DNA from: Pseudomonas sp. 8Z
GTDB taxonomy: Bacteria; Pseudomonadota; Gammaproteobacteria; Pseudomonadales; Pseudomonadaceae
Direction: 5' to 3'
DNA: 64,000 nt
Assembly (NCBI RefSeq): GCF_902506535.1
Contig: NZ_LR733827.1
Span: 1,266,199 to 1,330,198, forward strand
A program made the translations under genes and the position numbers. Under the pieces are notes generated by a model, which was not told where the DNA came from, ran no database searches, and was given only the letters and a program-made list of their open reading frames with translations. Below are positions 50,508 to 58,222 of this stretch, in pieces. Position 1 is the first letter of the stretch; each line of letters opens with the position of its first letter.

Positions 50508-51752
50508 TCAGGCAGGCTGATTCCACGGACGGTCGCCGTGCTCATCCTTGATGCGGGTGGGCAGGCCCATCACATCCAGCAGGCCCAGGAACGGCTCGGC
50601 CGGCAGCTCTTCGACATTGACCATGCGCTTGGCATCCCACTCGCCACGCGCCACCAGCAGCGCTGCGGCAACCGGCGGCACACCTGCGGTGTAGGAGATG
50701 CCCTGGCTGTCGGTCTCGGCGAAGGCTTCTTCGTGGTCGGCCACGTTGTAGATGAACAGCTCGCGCGGCTGGCCATCCTTGGTGCCCTTGACCAGATCGC
50801 CGATGCAGGTTTTGCCGCTGTAGCCCGGCGCCAGCGAGGCGGGGTCGGGCAGCACGGCCTTGACCACTTTCAGCGGCACAACTTCAAGACCTTCGGCGGT
50901 CTTGACCGGCTGTTCGGAGAGCAGGCCGAGGTTCTTCAGCACGGTGAAGACGTTGATGTAGTGGTCGCCGAAGCTCATCCAGAAGCGGACGTTCGGGACA
51001 TCGAGGTGCTTGGACAGCGAGTGCACCTCGTCATGGCCGGTCAGGTACAGGTTCTGTTCGCCCACCACCGGCAGATCGTCGGTGCGTTTGACTTCGAACA
51101 TGCGGTTGCTCACCCACTGGCTGTTCTGCCAGCTATAGACCGTGCCGGTAAATTCGCGGAAGTTGATTTCCGGGTCAAAATTGGTGGCGAAGTACTTGCC
51201 GTGCGAACCAGCATTGACGTCGAGAATATCGATCGACTCGATCGTGTCGAAGTACTGTTGTTGCGCCAGCGCGGCATAGGAGTTGACTACGCCTGGGTCG
51301 AAGCCGACACCTAAGATGGCAGTCACGCCTTTTTCCTGGCATTCGGCCAGGTGCTTCCATTCGTAGTTGCCGTACCACGGCGGGGTTTCACAGATCTTGC
51401 TCGGGTCTTCGTGGATCGCGGTGTCCAGATAAGCCACGCCAGTATCGATACAGGCACGCAGCACGGACATATTGAGGAAGGCAGAGCCCACGTTAATGAC
51501 GATCTGCGACTCGGTTTCACGAATCAGCGCCTTGGTCGCGTCCACGTCCAGGGCGTTCAGTGCATAGGCCTTGATCTCGCCGGGCTGCTTGAGCCCGCCC
51601 TTGGCCTGTACGCTGTCGATGATGGCCTGGCATTTGGAGATGTTGCGCGACGCAATCGCAATACGACCGAGTTCGTCGTTGTGTTGCGCGCACTTATGGG
51701 CCACCACCTTGGCAACACCTCCTGCACCAATGATCAGGACATTCTTCTTCAA
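50508..51752 (-). CDS. Carboxynorspermidine/carboxyspermidine dehydrogenase (saccharopine dehydrogenase family)
   Basis: This is a 414-residue cytoplasmic NAD(P)H-dependent enzyme that condenses a diamine with L-aspartate semialdehyde. The Rossmann motif is NVLIIGAGGVAKVVAH at the N-terminus; other family features are GVGFDPGVVNSYAALAQ and LDTAIHEDP. I chose the TTG start at 51752, with GGAGGTG six bases upstream; the GTG at 51761 lies inside that ribosome site. It works with NspC encoded upstream on the same strand, 133 bases away across an inverted repeat. Confidence 0.9.
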   Translation of the reverse strand: MKKNVLIIGAGGVAKVVAHKCAQHNDELGRIAIASRNISKCQAIIDSVQAKGGLKQPGEIKAYALNALDVDATKALIRETESQIVINVGSAFLNMSVLRACIDTGVAYLDTAIHEDPSKICETPPWYGNYEWKHLAECQEKGVTAILGVGFDPGVVNSYAALAQQQYFDTIESIDILDVNAGSHGKYFATNFDPEINFREFTGTVYSWQNSQWVSNRMFEVKRTDDLPVVGEQNLYLTGHDEVHSLSKHLDVPNVRFWMSFGDHYINVFTVLKNLGLLSEQPVKTAEGLEVVPLKVVKAVLPDPASLAPGYSGKTCIGDLVKGTKDGQPRELFIYNVADHEEAFAETDSQGISYTAGVPPVAAALLVARGEWDAKRMVNVEELPAEPFLGLLDVMGLPTRIKDEHGDRPWNQPA

Positions 51753-51802
51753 TTGTTTCACCTCCAGGGAACTGCGTTGTTGAAAGCGTTTGATGCGTTT
51801 TT

Positions 51803-51880
51803 TGGGTGGTGGGCTTCAGCCCACCCTACATGACCCGTGTGGGGCTTCAGCCCCGTAGGGTGGGCTTCAGCCCACCACCA
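51803..51880. repeat. REP-like inverted repeat (GTAGGGTGGGC family)
   Basis: GGTGGTGGGCTTCAGCCCAC and then GTAGGGTGGGCTTCAGCCCA, each a self-complementary unit, with GGGGCTTCAGCCCC between them. It lies between nspC and its partner gene. Confidence 0.82.
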
Positions 51881-51885
51881 CGAAG

Positions 51886-52983
51886 TTACGACAGACTGGA
51901 CAGGTAGTCGTCGAACTCGAACTGGCGCGCCACCTCGACGCTACCGTCGAGTTGTTTCACCACGATGGACGGCATCTTCAGGCCATTGAACCAATTCTTC
52001 TTGACCATGGTGTAACCGGCGGCGTCGATGAACGACAGGCGATCACCAATCTTGAGCGGTTTGTCGAACTGGTACTCACCGAAGATATCGCCGGCCAGGC
52101 AGCTTTTGCCGCAGACCATATAGGTGTGCTCGCCATCGTTGGGCGCCATTTTGGCGTTGAGGCGGTAGATCAAGAGATCAAGCATGTGCGCTTCGATGGA
52201 GCTGTCGACCACAGCCAGGTGCTTGCCGTTGTACAGGGTGTCGAGCACGGTGACTTCCAGCGAGGCGCTGAGGGTGATTGCCGCTTCGCCCGGCTCCAGG
52301 TACACCTGCACGCCGTATTTCTCGGAGAAGGCTTTAAGGCGAGCGCAGAAGGCATCGATCGGATAGCCCTCGCCAGTGAAGTGAATGCCGCCACCGAGGC
52401 TGACCCACTCGACCTGAGCGATCAGGTGGCCGAAGCGCTCCTCGATGGTGGTCAGCATCTTGTCGAACAGCTCGAAGCTGCCGTTCTCGCAGTTGTTGTG
52501 GAACATGAAGCCGGAAATCTGCCCCATGACCTGTTCGATCTTCGCCGGATCCCACTCACCGAGACGGCTGAACGGGCGTGCCGGGTCGGCCAGCAGATAA
52601 TCCGAGCTGCTCACCTGCGGATTGACGCGCAGGCCGCGGATGGTGCCCTCAGTCCGCTCAGCGAAGCGTTCGAGCTGGCCGATGGAGTTGAAGATGATCT
52701 TGTCGCAGTTGGCGACCATCTCTTCGATCTCGTCGTCGGCCCAGGCCACGCTGTAGGCGTGGGTTTCGCCCGCGAACTTCTGCCGACCGAGCTTGAGCTC
52801 GTACAGCGAGCTGGAGGTGGTGCCGTCCATATACTGCTGCATCAGGTCGAACACCGACCAGGTGGCGAAGCACTTCAGCGCCAGCAGCGCCTTGGCGCCG
52901 GAGTTCTCGCGCACATAGGCGATTTTCTCCAGGTTGACCAAAAGCTTCTGTTTATCGATGAGGTAGTACGGCGTCTGGATCAT
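51886..52983 (-). CDS. nspC: Carboxynorspermidine/carboxyspermidine decarboxylase
   Basis: This is a 365-residue PLP enzyme of the alanine-racemase-fold decarboxylase group. The PLP lysine is in AKALLALKCFATWSVFDLM. Other family marks are the GGGIHFTG glycine loop, LEPGEAAITLS, and the CGKSCLAGDIFGEYQF segment with the catalytic Cys. Together with the dehydrogenase gene downstream it makes spermidine (from putrescine) or norspermidine (from diaminopropane) without S-adenosylmethionine decarboxylase. Confidence 0.93.
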   Translation of the reverse strand: MIQTPYYLIDKQKLLVNLEKIAYVRENSGAKALLALKCFATWSVFDLMQQYMDGTTSSSLYELKLGRQKFAGETHAYSVAWADDEIEEMVANCDKIIFNSIGQLERFAERTEGTIRGLRVNPQVSSSDYLLADPARPFSRLGEWDPAKIEQVMGQISGFMFHNNCENGSFELFDKMLTTIEERFGHLIAQVEWVSLGGGIHFTGEGYPIDAFCARLKAFSEKYGVQVYLEPGEAAITLSASLEVTVLDTLYNGKHLAVVDSSIEAHMLDLLIYRLNAKMAPNDGEHTYMVCGKSCLAGDIFGEYQFDKPLKIGDRLSFIDAAGYTMVKKNWFNGLKMPSIVVKQLDGSVEVARQFEFDDYLSSLS

Positions 52984-53299
52984 GGCGTCGCCCCAGCAAA
53001 GTCGGCCAATGGGAACCCCAAGGCCCCCAGAAAAAAGTGGACGCGAATTGTGCCGATTACCGGCCAGGATCGAAAGAGCATAGGGGGGATTTCGTCCGAT
53101 TCATAACCCTGAATGCCGCACTGGGCAATCCCGCCGCCGTGGTTGAACTCGCTGCGGCGAGGATGACGGGCGCGCATGACAGCGACATGACGCCCACAAT
53201 ACAGCGGCGTAAAGCACCTCTGATCGATTCAGACTCAAAACCGGCATCCACCATGCAGTACAATCGGCGCTTTTCACTTGCCTGGAACCCGGCGCCTCG
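52984..53299. other. Divergent control region between nspC and mksF
   Basis: No gene or repeat unit is recognised. A TACAAT at 53259-53264 could be the -10 box for mksF, but no good -35 sequence lies at the right distance. The nspC promoter is not evident. Confidence 0.4.
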
Positions 53300-54541
53300 A
53301 TGATCGATCCCAAGCGCGTGTTGCGCGCCCTCGCCGAACACTGGAACCTGCTCGAACCGCTCTGCGAGCGCTTCGACGCGGGCACCCTGAGCCTGGTCGA
53401 GCTGCGCGGCCAGCTCGCCACGCAATTGCCCGATGCCACGCCCAGCGACACCACTGCTCTGCTCGACACCTGGATTCGCCTGGACATCCTCGTGCCGGTG
53501 GCCAAGAGCCCCAATCGCTTCGAGCTCAACGCGCAGATCCACGATTTTCTCGCCTACCTGCGCCGCGAGCACCGCCTCGGCCTGTGCCTGGAGATCGAAG
53601 CCTACCTGCGCCACCTGGAGCGCCTGGCTGGCTACATTCAGGATGCCTTCGAAGTCCGCGACGCCAACGACCTGGCGCGCCAATTGCGCCTGCTCGATAT
53701 GCGCGTGCGCGACGTACTCAAGAAGCTGGCCAACGACGAACAGGCGCTGGTTAGCGTGGCCGACCGGGCCAAGACCTCGGACCGGCAGATTCCCCTGCGC
53801 CAGCGCTACGCCGAAGTGCTGGCCACCTGGGACGAATACGTCGAGCCGATGATTCAACTGGTCGCCGCCGACGGCGCCTTCGAGCAAGGCGTGCGCCGCG
53901 TCGAACAGGTGCTGCTGCGCCTGCTCGGCGATCAACAGCGCCTCGGCCAACTGGTCGACGACGACCTGCTGCTGCGCACCCACGCGCGCATTCTGGAAAT
54001 GCAGACCACCGCCCAGCTCACCCTGCGCAAGGCACGCGAACTGCTGCTGCCATTGCGCGAGGAAGCGCGTCGGCACAATGCAGTGACCCGTGGCGCGGCG
54101 CTGGCACTGTCGGTGATCCGCAAGAAGGGCATAGACGCCGTGCCGCAGGCAGCCATGCCGCTGTTCACCCGGCCACAGAGCAACTTCCTGGGCTCGGCCA
54201 GCCAGGTCGAGGCCTACGTCTACGCCCTGGCGCGCTTCGAAGCCAAACCGGCGCACTTCCCCAAGGCCAGTAGCAGCCGCAAGGGCGGCGCGCCCAAGGC
54301 ACCGAAGACCGCGCGCGAGATGATCGAGCGCTGCGAGCAGGCCCTGCCGCTGCCGGATCTGATGACCTGGCTGCTGGAGCAGGAACCGGAAGGTGCCACC
54401 GACGAGCTGCTTTACTGGTTCTCGCGTCTGTCACGCGAAGGCCGCTTCCAGCGCGACCGCCTGCAGCGCCAGACCTACCTGACCCGCGAGCATGAAATCA
54501 GTATCAGCTCCTACGCCCTGGTAGGCCGCCCCGATGCATGA
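53300..54541 (+). CDS. mksF: Condensin MksF, kleisin subunit
   Basis: This is a 413-residue kleisin-type subunit of the MksBEF condensin (equivalent to JetA). It begins IDPKRVLRALAEHWNLLEPL and has a helical, Leu/Arg-rich body typical of this family, ending SISSYALVGRPDA. It bridges the MksB SMC heads together with MksE. Assignment rests on position immediately before mksE-mksB and on length; the family is weakly conserved at sequence level. Confidence 0.88.
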   Translation: MIDPKRVLRALAEHWNLLEPLCERFDAGTLSLVELRGQLATQLPDATPSDTTALLDTWIRLDILVPVAKSPNRFELNAQIHDFLAYLRREHRLGLCLEIEAYLRHLERLAGYIQDAFEVRDANDLARQLRLLDMRVRDVLKKLANDEQALVSVADRAKTSDRQIPLRQRYAEVLATWDEYVEPMIQLVAADGAFEQGVRRVEQVLLRLLGDQQRLGQLVDDDLLLRTHARILEMQTTAQLTLRKARELLLPLREEARRHNAVTRGAALALSVIRKKGIDAVPQAAMPLFTRPQSNFLGSASQVEAYVYALARFEAKPAHFPKASSSRKGGAPKAPKTAREMIERCEQALPLPDLMTWLLEQEPEGATDELLYWFSRLSREGRFQRDRLQRQTYLTREHEISISSYALVGRPDA

Positions 54542-54547
54542 CCCTAA

Positions 54548-54626
54548 CGTAGGGTGGACAAGGTTTTTCTTGTCCACCTTGTTGATTGCCATGCGGTGGA
54601 CGGATAAAGCGTCGTCCACCCTACGC
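54548..54626. repeat. REP-like inverted repeat inside the mks operon
   Basis: CGTAGGGTGGACAAG at the left is mirrored by CGTCCACCCTACGC at the right, with AAGGTTTTTCTTGTCCACCT between. It fills the mksF-mksE gap. Confidence 0.75.
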
Positions 54627-54645
54627 TTGCCCGTGAGCACGACGT

Positions 54646-55335
54646 ATGAACATTGATTTGAAAGAAATGACCCAGCTCGCAGCCGCCTTCCGCGACCTGT
54701 TCAAGGGCTACCACATCTCGCGCAGCGAGCCGGAGTGCTACGCGCAACTGTCGAGTATGCAGGATCAGTACCGCGCGCTGTTCAAGGCGCTGGGCTTCGA
54801 GCTGGTGTGCGACCCGCGCGGCTTCTACTACTTCGTCCCCGAGCAGGTGGCGCCGCAGGTGAACAAGACCGCACAGCGTCTGGCGCTGTTCACCTTCATC
54901 CTGGTCGAGCATCTGGCCGATCAGGGCCGCGACCCGCTCTCCGTACTCGACGGCGGCAGCATCGGCCGTGACGAGCTGCCGGCGCTGCTGGAGAAGTACC
55001 GCGACCTGTTCCTGCAGGCCGAAGTCACCACTTTCGAGGAGCTGGAAGACAAGATCATCCGCCGCCTCATCCAGCTCGGCTTCGCCGAGGACAGCAACGG
55101 CGTGTACCGCTTCCTGCCGCCGATGCACCGTTTCCTCGACGTCTGCCTGTCGGTGCAACACGACCGCGACCTGGCCGCCAGTCTGCACAGCAGCGACCTG
55201 CCGCTACCGGCACCGGTGCTGCTGGACGATGACGGCGACGCCGACACGGCTGTCATCGACAGCGAAGAATCCGAGGAAGATGCCCTGGCCCGTGCCATGG
55301 CCGAAGAACGTGCCGCACAGGAGATGGACGCATGA
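54646..55335 (+). CDS. mksE: Condensin MksE
   Basis: This is a 229-residue subunit (JetB equivalent) with winged-helix-like character: MTQLAAAFRDLFKGYHISRS, then ALGFELVCDPRGFYYFVPEQ. The C-terminus is very acidic (ESEEDALARAMAEERAAQEM). It stacks with MksF. Its stop overlaps the mksB start (ATGA), so the subunits are coupled. Confidence 0.9.
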   Translation: MNIDLKEMTQLAAAFRDLFKGYHISRSEPECYAQLSSMQDQYRALFKALGFELVCDPRGFYYFVPEQVAPQVNKTAQRLALFTFILVEHLADQGRDPLSVLDGGSIGRDELPALLEKYRDLFLQAEVTTFEELEDKIIRRLIQLGFAEDSNGVYRFLPPMHRFLDVCLSVQHDRDLAASLHSSDLPLPAPVLLDDDGDADTAVIDSEESEEDALARAMAEERAAQEMDA

Positions 55336-58181
55336 GCCAGGAACGCTACGGCATCCGCCGCTTCGCCCTGCTGAACACCGCTGGCTACAGTCTCGGCCTG
55401 TTCCCGCTGGAAAACCCGCTGTCGGTGTACGGCGCCAACAACCTGGGCAAATCCGCCTCGATCAACGCCCTGCAATTCCCCATCCTGGCGCGCATGTCGG
55501 ACATGAGCTTCGGCAAGTACAGCCTGGAAGCCTCGCGCAAGTTCTACTTCGCCAGCGACACCAGCTACATCCTCGTCGAAGTCGCCCTGCCCCACGGCCC
55601 GCACGTGATCGGCGTGGCCGGTCGCGGCCCAGGCGGCGGCTTCGGCCACCAGTTCTTCGCCTACGCCGGTGAGCTGGATCTGGAGCACTACCAGCAAAAC
55701 GGCACCTGCCTGCGCCAGCGCGAACTGTTCAAGAACCTCGGCCAGGCCGGCATCACCGCCTACGAACTCAAGCCCGACGAACTGCGTCGTCTGCTGGTCG
55801 GCGGCCACACCAGCATCCCGCTGGATCTGACCCTGATCCCGCTGCGCTCGACCAGCGAGCAGAGCCTGAAGACCTTCCGCGCGCTATTCATCAATCTGCT
55901 GCACATGCGCGAAATCACTGCGGCCAAGCTCAAGCAACTGTTCCTCGATGCCTTCGAGCACAGCCTGCGCTCGGGCAGCGTCGACTACATCGCCGCCACC
56001 GAAGAGGCCTTCCGCGACGTGCGCCGCATGGAGCAGGACTACCAGGCCCTGGTCACCGCAGGCCCACTGATCGAGGCACTGGCCTCGGGCGTGGCCCAGC
56101 GCGAAGTGCTGCGCGGCAAGCTGCATCGCCTCTCGCCGCTGCTCGATAACCTGCTGGGTACCTGGCACGACTACGCCGACGCGCGCAAGGAAGAGCTGGT
56201 GATCCAGGCCGAGCACTACAAGAACGAGCAGGACGGCCTGCAGAACGAGCAACGCGGCGGCACTGCCGAGCTGATGCGCCTGGAGCGCGAGATCAGCGAG
56301 ATCCAGCGCTGGCTGGGCGAACTGGCCGTGCTGAAGAACCGCTTCGCCCTGGTGGAAAACGCCAAGGTACTGGAAGAGCAACTGCTCGCCGCCAAGGACG
56401 CCCACGACGAACTGGCCGGCGCCCTGGCGCAGTCGCGGCAGTTCTCCAGCGAGGACCTGGACGAGCGCCTGCGCGACCTGGAAAAACGCCTCAAGTCGGT
56501 CAAGCAGCAGCTCGACCACGCCGACAACAACAGCTACTCGCGCCTGCGCGAGGAGTTCAGCCAGGCTGACGTCGACCGTCTGATGCGCCTGTTCAACGGC
56601 GCGCTGTTCAGCCTGCCGCTGGGTGAGAAAGGCATCCAGGCCGAGGGCGATGACTGGGTCAAGGCCATCGAGGCGGTGCTGGATCGCTTCAAAGGCGATA
56701 CCTTCGCCGTGCCGGGCCTGTCCATCGACCTCAGCCATATCGAGCCGCCGGCCCTGCAGGCCCTGGCCGACCGCGCCGCCCTGCGCGACCAGAAGGATCG
56801 CCTGGAACGCGAGCTCAAGCAGCTCAAGACCCAGCAGTCGGTGGCCGCCGACCGCGCCGCCAGCAAGGCCCAGGCCGAAACCCTGTACCAGGGTGTGCTG
56901 GATGCACAGAAGGCGCTGGAAGACTTCCGCAAGAGCCAGACCCTGGCCGCCGAGGAGCCGCAGAAGCTGGAGCGCCTGGCCGAACTGGAAGGCGCTCAGG
57001 ACGAACTCAAGCGTGCCAGCGATGCCTTCGCCGAACGCGTGCAGCAAATTTCCGCCAAGCTGCAATTGATCAGCCGTCAGATCGGTGATCTGGAGTCCAA
57101 GCAGCGCACTCTGGAAGACGCCCTGCGTCGCCGTCAGTTGCTGCCGGCCGACCTGCCGTTCGGCACGCCGTTCATGGAGCCGGTGGACGACTCGCTGGAC
57201 AACCTGCTGCAGCTGCTCAACGACTATCAGGACACCTGGCAGGCGCTGCAGCGTATCGACAACCAGATCGAAGCGCTGTACGCCCAGGTGCGCCTCAAGG
57301 GCGTGGCCAAGTTCGACAGCGAGGACGACGTCGAGCGCCGCCTGCAACTGCTGGTCAACGCCTACGCCCACCGCCAGGACGAAGCCCTGACCCTGGCCAA
57401 GGCGCGCCGTGCAGCGGTCACCGATATCGCCCGAACCCTGCGCAACATCCGCAGCGACTACGACAACCTGGAACACCAGTTGGCGCTGTTCAACCGCGAG
57501 ATCAACAAGCGCCAGGTCTCCAACCTGCAAAGCTTCCGCATCGTCCTGGCACCGAACAAGGAAGCCCTGCGCCATATCGACCAGATCATCCACAGCGCCG
57601 GGCAGTACGAGGAAGGCGAAACCCTGTCGGTGTTCGACCTGTCGCAATCGGCCGAGCAGGATGCCAAGAACGAGGAAGCCAAGGACTATCTGTCGCGCCT
57701 GGTGGCGGCCAACGGTAACCAGTTGGGCCTGAAGGATCTGTTCGAGCTGGCCTTCGAGATCACCAAGGTGCACGGCCAGCCGATCATCCACACCGACATC
57801 GATGGCGCAGCCAGTAACGGCACCACCATGACCATCAAGGCGCTGACCAACATGTACCTGTTGCTGCACCTGATGGATCGCGAGCAGGCCGGGCGCGTAC
57901 GCCTGCCCTACTACCTCGACGAGGCGGCGGACATCGACGAACGCAACCAGCAGGCGCTGATCGAAACCAGCCTGCAACTCGGCTTCGTGCCGATCCTGGC
58001 CTCGGTCAAGCCGCAGGTCTCGGCCCACGTAGCCATCGACCTGGAAGGCGGCAGCGGCCCCAACGGCATCTACATCGACGAGGCGGACTGGAAGTTCATC
58101 AAGCCGCGCGAAAGTGCCAAGGCTCAGGCGGCTCAGCAGGAAGAAACCACCGAGCCGCGAGCTTTTATCAACCTAAAATGA
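55332..58181 (+). CDS. mksB: Condensin MksB, SMC-like ATPase
   Basis: This is a 949-residue SMC-type protein. Walker A is GANNLGKSASINAL (residues 34-47). Two long coiled-coil arms flank a hinge-like middle. Towards the C-terminus are AASNGTT and the Walker B-like YYLDEAADIDERNQQALIE. With MksF and MksE it forms a condensin used in chromosome organisation or plasmid defence. There is no mksG/jetD nuclease-type gene downstream: the next gene is a convergent MCE protein behind a terminator. Confidence 0.93.
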   Translation: MSQERYGIRRFALLNTAGYSLGLFPLENPLSVYGANNLGKSASINALQFPILARMSDMSFGKYSLEASRKFYFASDTSYILVEVALPHGPHVIGVAGRGPGGGFGHQFFAYAGELDLEHYQQNGTCLRQRELFKNLGQAGITAYELKPDELRRLLVGGHTSIPLDLTLIPLRSTSEQSLKTFRALFINLLHMREITAAKLKQLFLDAFEHSLRSGSVDYIAATEEAFRDVRRMEQDYQALVTAGPLIEALASGVAQREVLRGKLHRLSPLLDNLLGTWHDYADARKEELVIQAEHYKNEQDGLQNEQRGGTAELMRLEREISEIQRWLGELAVLKNRFALVENAKVLEEQLLAAKDAHDELAGALAQSRQFSSEDLDERLRDLEKRLKSVKQQLDHADNNSYSRLREEFSQADVDRLMRLFNGALFSLPLGEKGIQAEGDDWVKAIEAVLDRFKGDTFAVPGLSIDLSHIEPPALQALADRAALRDQKDRLERELKQLKTQQSVAADRAASKAQAETLYQGVLDAQKALEDFRKSQTLAAEEPQKLERLAELEGAQDELKRASDAFAERVQQISAKLQLISRQIGDLESKQRTLEDALRRRQLLPADLPFGTPFMEPVDDSLDNLLQLLNDYQDTWQALQRIDNQIEALYAQVRLKGVAKFDSEDDVERRLQLLVNAYAHRQDEALTLAKARRAAVTDIARTLRNIRSDYDNLEHQLALFNREINKRQVSNLQSFRIVLAPNKEALRHIDQIIHSAGQYEEGETLSVFDLSQSAEQDAKNEEAKDYLSRLVAANGNQLGLKDLFELAFEITKVHGQPIIHTDIDGAASNGTTMTIKALTNMYLLLHLMDREQAGRVRLPYYLDEAADIDERNQQALIETSLQLGFVPILASVKPQVSAHVAIDLEGGSGPNGIYIDEADWKFIKPRESAKAQAAQQEETTEPRAFINLK

Positions 58182-58210
58182 AAGGGCCGCTCACTGCGGC
58201 CCCTTTCATT
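58177..58210. terminator. Bidirectional intrinsic terminator overlapping the mksB stop
   Basis: AATGAAAGGGCCGC and GCGGCCCCTTTCATT pair around a 5-base loop. It ends the mks and MCE transcripts, which converge here. Confidence 0.88.
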
Positions 58211-58222
58211 TCTATGATTGTC

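Noticed and set aside
55884..58028. 714-residue open frame on the minus strand opposite mksB
   Set aside because: It is a shadow of the mksB codon pattern: composition is Leu/Gln/Val/Gly-rich and without domains, while the plus strand encodes a complete SMC protein.
58182..58222. Possible mksG/jetD gene after mksB (complete Wadjet system)
   Set aside because: Only a terminator and a 12-base spacer lie before the convergent MCE gene, and no Toprim/JetD-like frame exists nearby.
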